Assembly: GCF_035083965.1 (NCBI RefSeq)
Contig: NC_089723.1
Coordinates: forward strand, 39,997,193-40,061,192
Reading direction: 5' to 3'
Length of the DNA: 64,000 nucleotides
Source of the DNA: Branchiostoma lanceolatum
Lineage: Eukaryota; Chordata; Leptocardii; Amphioxiformes; Branchiostomatidae
The notes under the pieces were generated by a model, which saw only the letters and a list, made by a program, of their open reading frames with translations, did not search any database and had not been told where the DNA came from. Positions 12,601 through 26,600 of this stretch are shown here, piece by piece. Made by a program: the position numbers and the translations under genes. How positions within the stretch are numbered: position 1 is the first letter of the stretch; every line of letters starts with the position of its first letter.

Positions 12601-14616
12601 TCCTCACGGCACGGCGGGGCGTACAGCGTGCACAGGACCTCCCTGGGAACAGAGAAGTGTTAACACTTAACCAGGGGCGTCCTCTCGGCACGGCGGGGCG
12701 TACAACGTACACAGGAGCTCCCTGGGAACAACGGAAATAACTCACTCACTCACTCATGACCCATGACCTCAGTGGAAATAACTAATGATAACAAAAAGGG
12801 CGTACGGCGTACACAGGAAACTTCTGTGGACATGAATAACTGATTTACCAGCATGGGGGACGCACAACGCGTACAAGAAACTCCTATAGACAATAATAAC
12901 TGGTTTTAGCACTTAACCAGCACGGAGGGACGTACAAAACTTCACAAGGCCGTCCTCTTGGCACGTAAGGGCGCACAGGGTGCTAACTCACTTACTTACT
13001 CACTCTTTATCGCTCACCCACGCACACTGTATTCTCCAAGCAGAGGCTTCGATCGAGAGGGGTAGTTTTGTCCGGGATTTTAACGTTCCTCTCCTCTCAG
13101 TGAGAGGAGAGGAACGTTAAAATCCCGGACAAAACTACACCTCTCGATCGAAACCTGTGCTTGGAGAATACGCACACTGCACACACTCACACACTCACTC
13201 ACTCGCTCGCTCTCACACATTACTCGCCATTAAAAGGACCAGTTGTTCACCTGAAGAATGGCGAGCACTCAATCTCCACCAGCGGCCAGAACTGGTGCAG
13301 CTCCCGCCCGACCTCCTCCTGCGTCGCGTGGCCGAGCCCGTTGGGCAGGCGGGTGGAGTTGTAGGGCAGGCCCTGGCACAGAGGGACCGTCAGCTCGTCG
13401 CACCGCCGGCTGCGGTCTACAGCGAAACACGGGAGGATTTACATAGATGTAGCGACATAGTAAACCTGTGTGTATGTATGTGTATGGCCGAGCCCGTTGG
13501 GCAGGCGGGTGGAGTTGTAGGGCAGGCCCTGGCACAGAGGGACGGTCAGCTCGTCGCACCGGCGGCTGCGGTCTGGGGAAAACACGAGGGATGGACATAC
13601 ATGTAGCGACATAGTAAACCTGTGTGTATGTATGTGTATGTCCGAGCCCGTTGGGCAGGCGGGTGGAGTTGTAGGGCAGGCCCTGGCACAGAGGGACGGT
13701 CAGCTCGTCGCACCGCCGGCTGCGGTCTACAGCGAAACACGGGAGGATTTACATAGATGTAGCGACATAGTAAACCTGTGTGTATGTATGTGTATGGCCG
13801 AGCCCGTTGGGCAGGCGGGTGGAGTTGTAGGGCAGGCCCTGGCACAGAGGGACGGTCAGCTCGTCGCACCGGCGGCTGCGGTCTGGGGAAAACACGAGGG
13901 ATGGACATACATGTAGCGACATAGTAAACCTGTGTGTATGTATGTGTATGTCCGAGCCCGTTGGGCAGGCGGGTGGAGTTGTAGGGCAGGCCCTGGCACA
14001 GAGGGACGGTCAGCTCGTCGCACCGGCGGCTGCGGTCTGCAGCGAAACACGGGAGGATTTCATAGCGAAACAGCAAGCATGTACGTTCGTGTGTGTGCTA
14101 GCGTGCATACGTGAGTGCGTATGGTAAAAAGGTAAAGGTACCATAGCCCTTTTGGGGCCGTTGGAGCAGTGGGTTTTTACCCACCGTGTCTAGGGCACGG
14201 TATTGGAAGGCGGAGCCCATCCCTCTCCTTCCACCGCCTTTTACCTCCCCAACCGAAGTCAGGTACCCATTTCTACACCTGGGTGGAGTGAGGAAAGTCG
14301 TGTAAAGTGCCTTTCCCAAGGGCACAACATCGAGACGCATGTCCAGACATGTCTGGGGGAAAGCCGGGATTGAACCCGAGTCTCCTTGTTTGACAGTCCA
14401 ATGTTCTAACCACTACGCCACGGGATGCCACTCACGTGAGTGCGTATGGGCGCGTGTTAAATAAGGAAAGTGTTGTCCATATTTTGGTGGAGTTGTAGAG
14501 CAGGCCCTAGCACAGAGGGACGGTCAGCTCGTCGCACCGGCGGCTGCGTTCTGCGGCAAAACAAGGGAGGATTTCTGCAGTGAAATGGTAAAGCTGTGCG
14601 TGCGTACGTGTATGTG

Positions 14617-14685
<69 letters not shown>

Positions 14686-17600
14686 GCTCAGAAAAAGACT
14701 AAGCGAGTTGTATTCCTGTTCTGTGATGCTTAACTATCTACAGACTATGTTATGTAATTGATTTTTCATGTCTTTCTGTTTACGCTTTCGTCGGGTGCTT
14801 TCACTGACAATGTTATCTTCAATTGCAAGTGTGTCAACGGGATACTGGTGTGGATAATTTGTTTAAAACCATACATAGATGTCACTAAACAAAGCCAAAA
14901 CTTTGAAGTACCGTTTCAGCAGCTCTGGCTACTGTCCCACCCAGAGCGGGCACTGCTCTGTTCTACAGCCTTACCATGGACCCGCATGTCGAAGGTCTGC
15001 TCGGCGTACCCGAACTTGTTGCTGGCCCTGCACGTGTAGACGGCGGCGTGCGCGCGGGTCACATTCCCGAAGAAAAGCGTAGTTCTCGTCTGAGATGGAA
15101 AAGGTGAGTCGGTCTATTATAACAAGGCCTGGGTACAAATTACCACGAATTTTTTTATGCAGATACGTTAATACATGTAATAAGATGTTATGCAACGAAA
15201 AAAAATAAAGAAGGATAGTGGGACGGAAAAATTGCACCTTCCTAAGACAATGTAAGCCGCGAGCTTTTCGGCCCCATTTTGAATACAATCTTGGGATCTC
15301 TATAACTGTTCAATACTTTCTGTTCCATCCCCGGAGAATCATCTCTTTAAAGCTCATCGATCTTTAAAAAAAGTGGCAAGTTGGTCTTATGGCTGTCGAA
15401 AGGTGCTTGAGTGGATCAGACCTTGCCGTCCGGTACTGTACCGGTTATACGTATCAAACAAAACCCATACCCACTCACCTTCCCATGGTCGGTCTCGTAG
15501 ATGACCTCCCAGCCCTGCAGCCCGCCGTCCTCCGGTCTGACCTCGCGGCCGTTAGAGAACCATGCTGGGTACTCCGCTGGGGGGTCTGACGTCACCCGGC
15601 AGGTTAGCGTCACGGAGGAGCCCTCCCGCGCTCGGACGGTGTGGGGACCTTCCCGGTCCACCTCAGGCGCGCCTGGCGTTAACAGAATAATATAAACATT
15701 AACCCAAACCCTAGGGAACCATGCCGGGTAGTCCGCGGGCGGGTCCGCTGTAACCCGGCAGGTTAACGTCACGGAGGAGCCCTCCCGTGCCCGGACGGTG
15801 TGGGGGCCTTCCCGGTCCACCTCGGGTGCTCCTGGCGTTAACAGAATGATAGAAACATTAACCCTAACACTAGAGAACCATGCCGGGTACTCCGCAGGGG
15901 GGTCTGACGTCACCCGGCAGGTTAGCGACACGCTGGAGCCAGCCCGCGCCCGCACGGTGTGGGGGCCTTCCCGGTCAACCTCAGGCGCGCCTGACGTTCG
16001 TTAAAAGAAAAATGTTTCAAAAATGTTACCCCTAACACTAGAGAACCGTGTCGGGTAGTCCATGGGGGGGGGGCGCCGTCACACGGCAGGTTAGCGTCAC
16101 GCTGGAGCCAACCCGCGCCCGCACGGTGTGGGGGCCTTCCCGGTCCACCTCAGGCGCGCCTGGCGTTAACAGAGTGATAGAAACATTAACCCTAACACTA
16201 GAGAACCATGTCGGGGGGTCCGCTGTAACCCGGCAGGTTAGCGACACGCTGGAACCCTCAGACGCACCTGGCGTTAAGAATAAAATAATCTATCAAAAAC
16301 TTCTGCTTCGGTCACAATTGCAACAAGGGGCCCCGTCGGGTAGTTCATGTGGGGTTTTTTCACTCTCGTGGGCCCGTGGGACACCCTGTGCACATGTGGC
16401 TACCGGGCTATTTTTCTGCACGGACGGGCCCCTCGTTGACTTTAACTCCGACTTAAAACCAATCCGGGACCCGATAACAAATAGGTGAACACCGAGATGT
16501 ATCCCACCCCAGGTCCCCAGTACCCGACAGTCCACCGTAGGGAGCTTCCCAGTCCACCTCTTGTGCACCTGGCGTTTACAGGCACATTGATGTGTCAAAC
16601 AACGATAACTTTAAAATCTTTTCCGATGGGGCGAAGGAAAATTATTAGTTATGCCATTGATTAGTAATGATCAATTCTGGAGGATAACCCTCCTGCTCAT
16701 CCACAATGTTTCAATTCATCTATTGAAGACATATTAAGAATCTCCTTCAGATGAATGTGTTACTCCTGCCAAATTAAAGTTACATGTTTTGATAAGGTAT
16801 AACAACAATCCTTGTATATTGTAGCGTTGACCCTGCAATAAGAAATACTTCCTTATGTAAGTGATCGTACGCGCGCGTCACATAACGTTGATATCATATA
16901 CCGTTATGCAAACGTTACGCAAAGGCACCTAGATTAATGGACAGTCCTGTGAGGTAGTAATCTAAATGCAGCCCTCGTAAAGCAAATTATTTATAAATAT
17001 TCTATACCATTGTGAACTGTAATGTTACTAAATTTCACCAGCCATCTTTATTTTTCTACGGTATTGTCATTTTCAAAATATCCAAGCGAAATAATTTTAA
17101 AAAATATGGGGCATAAGGAAACCTCGTCGCTCACCCAGCTCCCATGTGGTCTAGTGGTTAGGATCCGTGGCTTTCACCCACGTGGCCCGGGTTCGATTCC
17201 CGGCATGGGAAGAAGTACTTTTTTTTCCTTCATATACTAAATTTATATTTAGGTTACCAACTAAGCTTCTTTTCATACCAGATTTACGTTATCATGTTAT
17301 CGTATCTTTGTTTATCTCTGAGCAAAATAATCTGCCGCGGGATCAAAAGCCGTCTATCATTCCCTGTAATTTCAGGTAAGGCGAGGTTGCTAATTGTTCC
17401 CATGACATTATGTGTCTTTAGTTGTTATTACACCCTTGGTAATTTTTCGATTTCTATCTAAGAATATTCTAGGCTTTTATGTCGAAATTTATATCTCTAC
17501 ATGCTGAGGAATGTGAAAAATGCATCTTAGAAAAGCTAAAATGTTTCTATTCCATTCTCCTATCATTTTCTCTTAACTTACAGTGTAACAATTTCCTTTT

Positions 17601-20600
17601 TCATTCATTTAATTTATCAATTTTGATTTTTTATTTATCATATTTATCTATTTACTTTAAGAACACAGTTGAGATTCCTGTACCTTTCACGTCGATGTAT
17701 GTCTCCTTGACGGTCTCCGGGAAGTGCGCGCTGGACGCGACGCACTCGTACGAGCCCTCGGCCGTGTAGTCCACCTTGGAGAAGGCCAGCGGGTTCTTTA
17801 AGTATTCGGCCGTGCCCTTCCGTCTCCACCTGGAGAAACCAAAGAGAAGCAAGGTTGTTTTTACAAGTGTAAAGAATACAAAAGCGTCTTAAAGCAGAGG
17901 CTAGTTTTGACTTTATTGTATGTGAGTATTCACCGAAATACTTGTATTTTACCTTGACCATTACAAAACTTTCGTAGTAGTATTCTACTCCATACAAAGC
18001 GAAGAGACCCCGAAAGAACACCTAAGTGTTGCATACTTTGTTTTGACTAGATGCTACTAGCAGTAAGTCTGGTGTTCTATATACATATACAAGTGAAGTG
18101 TCTAATATCTTCACAAAATGTTTTGGGGAATCTATCTGTAATCCATTCCAAGTCACTTGGTTGTTGTTGTAATTACTCGTGTAACAAGATGTTCTCAAAT
18201 CTCTGTAATTATTCATAAATGATATTTGATACTTTCCAAAAATGCTGCGCTTTATCTTGACGTTCTAGAAGCATTGTAATCGCCCTCAAATAGAACAGTT
18301 ACCTTACAAATACACGTAGAATATCTACTAATAATTAGGCTTACATGACAGAGGGCTTGGGGTTTCCTTCAGCGATGCAGTCCAGGTGGAAGGTCTGTCC
18401 GGACCGCGCGTGGATGTAGTCGCCAAACGTCGCCTGGATGGTGGGAGGGGCTGCGGACACAGACACGGACAAGTTAGGGTAGCAGAACACAGTATTTTGC
18501 GTATGCCGTTATGGGGATTAACATGCATGGATAAGATCCCAAAATGGGAAGCTTCGACGCTTCAAGATCAAGAGTAGGGTGCACGAGTATGGTACAAAAA
18601 TCGACTATGTGAACATAAACTCCGGCTCGTTCTCTTTTTATGTCTTTCATAGTGACGACGTCTTTTATATGACTCTTTTCTCTAAGTCACTATATATTTT
18701 GCACGGTTCACCTCTTCCAAGGAGTACAATTGTTGCAAAAAAATAACAGCTGGCGTAAGACCCTGAGAACGAGCCGGATCCTCACATCTGCTTGGAGATT
18801 GGGGAGGTTACAGAGCTATGCTAGGTTTGCGCACCTTTGACCTGCACCGTGAGTGGAGGCGCGGCCACCGCGGTGGAGGCCACCAGCCGGTCCCTGTTGA
18901 TGCACCGCTCACTGCCGCCCGGCAGGGGGAACCTGGGGGAACATATCAGTGTAAACAGGGGGAACCTGGGGGAACATGTCAGTGTAAACAGGGGGAACCT
19001 GGGGGAACATGGCAATGTAAACAGGGGGAACCTGGGGGAACATGTCAGTGTAAACAGGGGGAACCTGGGGGAACATGTCAGTGTAAACAGGGGGAATATG
19101 GGGGAACATGTCAATGTAAACAGGGGGAACCTGGGGGAACATGTCAGTGTAAACAGGGGGAACCTGGGGGAACATGTCAATATAAACAGGGGGAACCTGG
19201 GGGAACATGTCAGTGTAAACAGGGGGAACCTGGGGGAACATGTCAGTGTAAACAGGGGGAACCTGGGGGGACATGTCAATGTAAACAGGGGGAACCTTGG
19301 GGAACATGTCAACGTAAACAGAGGGCCTGGGGGACATGGCAATGTAACAATGACTAGTATAAACAAAATGTCCACGACTACGCTACAAAGACCATCTTAA
19401 AAGCTACTTCAAGAAATGTTACATCATCCCAGTCATCTAGGAGCGGGATGCACAAACACGATCAGAATTGAAAATATATGCAAAACTGGAGATGAGCTGT
19501 GTTAAACAGAACGTACAAATGAGTTGAAAAAATAGAGCTGCGAGAAAAAGAGCGCCAAGGGCCTCACAAAGTAGTCGAGATGCTCGTCGTCGACCTTGAT
19601 AAGAAACCAAGATAAGCATAACATACAAGTCGGTGGTTCAATGAAAGGAGACTAACCTGGAGCAGTCGAGTTGTTCGGGCCAGGGGAAGCCGAACTTGTT
19701 CATGAGCCGGGCGCAGTCGGACCGGCTGGTCTCGCAGAGCGGGCGGCACGGCGGAATGACGGCCCGGGCGCTGCTCTCAGCGTCGTACGGCGGCGTGTAC
19801 AGGTTACACAGGAAGTACCTGCCGGGAACGTAACGTAAGGTTACACAGGAAGTACCTGGGGGAACGTAACGTACAGGTTACACAGGAAGTACCTGCCGGG
19901 AACGCAACGTACAGGTTACACAGGAAGTACCTGCCGGGAACGCAACGTAAGGTTACACAGGAAGTACCTGCCGGGAACGCAACGTAAGGTTACACAGGAA
20001 GTACCTGCCGGGAACGCAACGTACAGGTTACACAGGAAGTACCTGCCGGGAACGCAACGTACAGGTTACACAGGAAGTACTTGCCGGGAACGCAACGTAC
20101 AGGTTACACAGGAAGTACCTGTCGGGAACGTAACGTACAGGTTACACAGGAAGTACCTGTCGGGAACGTAACGTACAGATGGGGATTACATAGGAAATAC
20201 CTGGGGGGAACGTAACGTAAGGTTACATAGGAAGTACCTGGCGGGAACGTAACGTACAGGTTGCACAGGAAGTACGTCATATCGTAAAGCTAGGTTACAC
20301 AGGAAGTGCGTCATATCGTACAGGTTACACAGGAAGTACATCATATCGTCACTGCCGCTCGCATGTACCGAGTCAATCAGTTTTTTAGACATGTCATTCT
20401 TTCTCCATCGCAACCAATCTGTGAGGTAGTCGAACTTTCACGAGGACAGAGTTCCAGCATTGAGGATCTCCTCACATCCACTGTTTGTTTCGGGTGAAAG
20501 GTGCACAGAAATTGAGTGTAGATTCTGATGAGGAGATTTACTTCTTGTGGATAGGTATGAGTCTAGTCAACTCAGAGACAGACAAAGATTTATTTGACAC

Positions 20601-23600
20601 AGTTAGTCAGGTACAAATGCATATTGAAAGCACCATGCATCGTATGCAATAAAGGTGGCCAAATCTGTAGATTTGAATTCCCTAAACCTCCTATAGAGCA
20701 GATATTTTTGTTCGACTCTGTGGCCCAGCAGGACTTTACCGATGAAGAACTGACATCAAATTCTGTAAGGAAGGGCCAAGCTGAATCCTTCCCGAAAGTA
20801 TAAAGAGAAATGGAACAAAAAGTACCAGTTCCTTTAAAGTTACTTGAGTTCTGGTGAGCAGTGCACGTTGGGTTAGTGTTAGGGGTATATATACTTCCTT
20901 AATTGAGTTCAGGTTAGGGTTACGGAGTTCCTTACTTGAGTTCCGGCGAGCAGCGCACGTTGAGTTAGTGTTAGTGTTACGGAGTTCCTTACTTGAGTTC
21001 AGGTTAGTGTTACGGAGTTCCATACTTGAGTTCCGGCGAGCAGCGCACGTTGAGTTAGTGTTAGTGTTACGGAGTTCCTTACTTGAGTTCCGGCGAGCAG
21101 CGCACGTTGAGTTAGTGTTAGTGTTACGGAGTTCCTTACTTGAGTTCAGGTTAGGGTTACGGAGTTCCTTACTTGAGTTCCGGCGAGCAGCGCACGTTGA
21201 GTTAGTGTTAGTGTTACGGAGTTCCTTACTTGAGTTCAGGTTAGTGTTACGGAGTTCCTTACTTGAGTTCCGGCGAGCAGCGCACGTTGAGAAGGGTTAG
21301 GGTTCAGGTTAGGGTTACGGAGTTTCTTACTTGAGTTCCGGCGAGCAGCGCACGTTGAGGAGCGGCATGAACTTGTGCAGGTGCAGGCGGGCCTCCTCCT
21401 GTGACCTATGACCCAGGATGTTGGGGTAGGTTGTCAGGTTGTACTTCAGGTCTCTGCAGGCGGGGATGTAGATCGGCTCTCGGGTGCGGGTCTTCTTTTC
21501 TGTGGGGTGACCGTAAGGTGGAAAATTTAAAGAAAAACGGATCCGGAGAACTTTTCAACAGAACTGTGTCAGCTTACAGATGTGCCCTATGTGACCCTAT
21601 GTGGCAGAGACTGTCATTCTCATATAGGACTGTTATTGTTAAGCTATAGCCGAAGCTGCAGGGTTGGTATCCACTAGGAAGGAGTTTGGAGGGGGTGAAT
21701 GCAAGGACATGAGTGACAAGTACTTTTGCTGAAACGCCTACCCTTCATCTCCAGCGTGACGAGGAGCTCGTTGGAGCCGAATGAGTTGGTGGCCTTGCAG
21801 ACGTAGTCCCCTGCCTGGTGCAGGCGGATGTTGTAGACGGTCAGCACGCTGTTGGTCACTCCGTCCAGCTCCTGCCGCATGATCTTCACGCGGTCAGCCC
21901 GATCTTTCTCAGAGAGAACCTGGGGAGGGAGGTGGCAACATGAGGGAATTCTCATTAGATAGCTCTAAAAAGTGCTTGAAGCTAGACGTGCAAAGCTTAG
22001 GTGTCACAGGTCGTTCAGTGTAATATAACCAGATCTTCTTCTGCGAGAGAACCTGGGAGAAAACGGAGAACGCCGTCAGGACTGACATGACACCAAGTCT
22101 GCAAATTCGTAGAGTGGATCTCGTTGTCACCCAGTACAGTATGGCAGAATTTGATTTTACTTATTAGATCCGAAGATGTGCCTCGACCGACGCTCGCTTA
22201 TCATCGTCTATCGTTTTTGCCCTGTCGTCTTCCAAAATTCCAGATTGTTCAGAGAAAAAAATCTGCCCCGTGTGAGGATCGAACTCACGACCTTCAGATT
22301 ATGAGACTGACGCGCTGCCTACTGCGCTAACGAGGCTGTGGGTAACATCAGGAAGTAAGGCAATAAAGGCGGACACGGTTGGACCATTTCACCAATCACG
22401 GTTATCTATAAAGAACAGGCGCAGTAAATAGACACGTAGCTAAAGCTGGTCGGTAACGTCATTTTGTCCTTCAAGTTTTTCGGAAGGGCAAGGTTGGAAG
22501 AGGTCAGGAGGCTGAGACCATGGTTGGATTTGTGTGACAGAGGGATTGAGTCGGTGGGGTGTGGGAGGGGTTTGTAGGAGGGTGTGTTTGGATTGGTTGT
22601 AGCAGGTGGTATAGGAGGTGTGGTTGGTCTAATGGTCCAGTCGTGTCCGGCTAGCTGCCTGGTGTTTCCCACAGCCTCGTTAGCGCAGTAGGCAGCGCGT
22701 CAGTCTCATAATCTGAAGGTCGTGAGTTCGATCCTCACATGGGGCAGATTTTTTGATGTTCTTTGACCAATGATATACGGGTATAGAGTTATAGAGGTAT
22801 AGGGGGTGTAAACAAACCTTTTCCCCGCCGTGCTCATCCCGCCAGACCCACATGACGTAAGGAGACGGGTCCGCCAGAACCTCGCACACCATGATGGCGG
22901 TGTCGCCCTCCCGCACCATCAGGGTGGAGGAGCCACCCAGCCGCACGATGGGCCGACCTGCCGGGAAACACACACACGGTCAGACTCTAACCCTAACCCG
23001 CCCAGCCGCACGATGGGCCGACCTGCCGGGAAACACACACACGATCAGACTCTAACCCTAACCCGCCCAGCCGCACGATGGGCCGACCTGCCGGGAAACA
23101 CACACACGATCAGACTCTAACCCTAACCCGCCCAGCTGCACGATGGGCCGACCTGAGGACACACAAACACGGTCAGACTCTAACCCTAACCCGCCCAGCC
23201 GCACGATGGGCCGACCTGAGGACACACAGACGGTCAGACTCTAACCTAACCCGCCCAGCCGCACGATGGGCCGACCTGCCGGGAAACACGCGCACACGGT
23301 CAGACTCTAACCCTAACCCGCCCAGCCGCACGATGGGCCGACCTGAGGACACACACACGGTCAGACTCTAACCCTAACCCGCCCAGCCGCACGATGGGCC
23401 GACCTTCCGGGAAACACACACACGGTCAGACTCTAACCCTAACCCGCCCAGCCGAACTATGGGCCGACCTGAGGACACACACACACGGTCAGACTCTAAC
23501 CCTAACCCGCCCAGCCGCACGATGGGCCGACCTGAGGACACACACACGGTCAGACTCTAACCCTAACCCGCCCAGCCGCACGATGGGCCGACCTGAGGAC

Positions 23601-26600
23601 ACACACACGGTCAGACTCTAACCCTAACCCGCCCAGCCGCACGATGGGCCGACCTGCCGGGAAACACACACGGTCAGACTCTAACCCTAACCCGCCCAGC
23701 CGAACTATGGGCCGACCTGAGGACACACACACGGTCAGGCTCTAACCCTAACCCGCCCAGCCGCACGATGGGCCGACCTGCCGGGAAACACACACACGGT
23801 CAGACTCTAACCCTAACCCGCCCAGCCGCACGATGGGCCGACCTGAGGACACACACACACACGGTCAGACTCTAACCCCAACCCGCCCAGCCGCACGATG
23901 GGCCGACCTGAGGACACACACACACGGTCAAACTCTAACCCTAACCCGCCCAGCCGCACGATGGGCCGACCTGAGGACACACACACACACGGTCAGACTC
24001 TAACCCCAACCCGCCCAGCCGCACGATGGGCCGACCTGAGGGTAATAACACACGGTCAGACTCTAACCCTAACCCGCCCAGCCGCACGATGGGCTGACCT
24101 GAGGATACACACACGGTCAGACTCTAACCCCAACCCGCCCAGCCGCACGATGGGCCGACCTGAGGATAATAACACACGGTCAGACTCTAACCCTAACCCG
24201 CCCAGCCGCACGATGGGCCGACCTGCCGGGAAACACAAACACGGTCAGACTCTAACCCTTACCCACCCAGCCGCACGATGGGCCGACCTGCCGGGAAACA
24301 CACACACGGTCAGACTCTAACCCTAACCCGCCCAGCCGCACGATGGGCCGACCTGAGGACACACACACACACGGTCAGACTCTAACCCTAACCCGCCCAG
24401 CCGCACGATGGGCCGACCTGAGGACACACACACACGGTCAGACTCTAACCCCAACCCGCCCAGCCGCACGATGGGCCGACCTGAGGACACACACGGTCAG
24501 ACTCTAACCCTAACCCGCCCAGCCGCACGATGGGCTGACCTGAGGATACACACACGGTCAGACTCTAACCCTAACCCGCCCAGCCGCACGATGGGCCGAC
24601 CTGAGGACACACACACACACGGTCAGACTCTAACCCCAACCCGCCCAGCCGCACGATGGGCCGACCTGAGGACACACACACGGTCAGACTCTAACCCTAA
24701 CCCGCCCAGCCGCACGATGGGCCGACCTGCCGGGAAACACACACGGTCAGACTCTAACCCTAACCCGCCCAGCCGAACTATGGGCCGACCTGAGGACACA
24801 CACACGGTCAGGCTCTAACCCTAACCCGCCCAGCCGCACGATGGGCCGACCTGCCGGGAAACACACACACGGTCAGACTCTAACCCTAACCCGCCCAGCC
24901 GCACGATGGGCCGACCTGCCGGGAAACACACACGGTCAGACTCTAACCCTAACCCGCCCAGCCGCACGATGGGCCGACCTGCCGGGAAACACAAACACGG
25001 TCAGACTCTAACCCTTACCCACCCAGCCGCACGATGGGCCGACCTGCCGGGAAACACACACACGGTCAGACTCTAACCCTAACCCGCCCAGCCGCACGAT
25101 GGGCCGACCTGCCGGGAAACACAAACACGGTCAGACTCTAACCCTTACCCACCCAGCCGCACGATGGGCCGACCTGCCGGGAAACACACACGGTCAGACT
25201 CTAACCCTAACCCGCCCAGCCGCACGATGGGCCGACCTTCCGGGAAACACACACACGGTCAGACTCTAACCCTAACCCGCCCAGCCGCACGATGGGCCGA
25301 CCTGAGGACACACACAGACGGTCAGGCTCTAACCCTAACCCGCCCAGCCGCACGATGGGCCGACCTGAGGACACACACAGACGGTCAGACTCTAACCCTA
25401 ACCCGCCCAGCCGCACGATGGGCCGACCTGAGGACACACACAGACGGTCAGACTCTAACCCTAACCCGCCCAGCCGCACGATGGGCCGACCTGCCGGGAA
25501 ACACAGACGGTCAGACTCTAACCCTAACCCGCCCAGCCGCACGATGGGCCGACCTGAGGACACACACAGACGGTCAGACTCTAACCCTAACCCGCCCAGC
25601 CGCACGATGGGCCGACCTGAGGACACACACACGGTCAGACTCTAACCCTAACCCGCCCAGCCGCACGATGGGCCGACCTGAGGACACACACGGTCAGGCT
25701 CTAACCCTAACCCGCCCAGCCGCACGATGGGCCGACCTGCCGGGAAACACACACGGTCAGACTCTAACCCTAACCCGCCCAGCCGCACGATGGGCCGACC
25801 TGCGGACACACATGGTCAGACTCTAACCCTAACCCGCCCAGCCGCACGATGGGCCGACCTGCCGGGAAACACACACACGGTCAGACTCTAACCCTAACCC
25901 GCCCAGCCGCACGATGGGCCGACCTGCCGGGAAACACACACACGGTCAGACTCTAACCCTAACCCGCCCAGCCGCACGATGGGCCGACCTGCCGGGAAAC
26001 ACACACGGTCAGACTCTAACCCTAACCCGCCCAGCCGCACGATGGGCCGACCTGAGGACACACACACGGTCAGACTCTAACCCTAACCCGCCCAGCCGCA
26101 CGATGGGCCGACCTGCCGGGAAACACACACGGTCAGACTGTAACCCTAACCCGCCCAGCCGCACGATGGGCCGACCTGCCGGGAAACACACACACGGTCA
26201 GGCTCTAACCCTAACCCGCCCAGCTGCACGATGGGCCGACCTGAGGACACACACACGGTCAGACTCTAACCCTAACCCGCCAGCCGCACGATGGGCCGAC
26301 CTGCCGGGAAACACACACGGTCAGACTGAGGTGAAGCATGATGCTTTTCAAGTCTCTACTGGTGTAATACGTCTTCTGTACCGCTCGCGTTTTTGCCAAG
26401 CACACCGGGTCCCCCTTCTCTTCTCCATAAGTGTTCGGTTCTTTTACACTCGTAAGTGCAAAGGTCCACTCCCTCATACACATTGGCAGGAGGTCTAGAA
26501 AGAGTCCTCTTGCTGCGTCAACAAATGTTTAGACATCCAGGTACTATGTAACAAATACTCAAGCAACTGGCTAGATTATGAAAATGGCCAGACGTTTCAG

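Noticed and set aside
14340-14428. Functional tRNA in the SINE at 14123-14428
   Set aside because: Stem pairing is poor and it is joined to the SINE body with target-site duplications.
18818-19400. Three overlapping frames of 140-187 codons
   Set aside because: These come from the 33-bp minisatellite, whose length is divisible by three; only 18835-18932 on the minus strand is coding.
20854-21300. 148-codon Leu/Arg/Glu-rich frame
   Set aside because: Made of the exon 11 donor repeats on the wrong strand.
25164-25826. 220-codon open frame (and many similar ones in 22957-26330)
   Set aside because: It is a tandem-repeat artefact: unit length near a multiple of three keeps several frames on both strands open. 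The composition simply restates the repeat unit.
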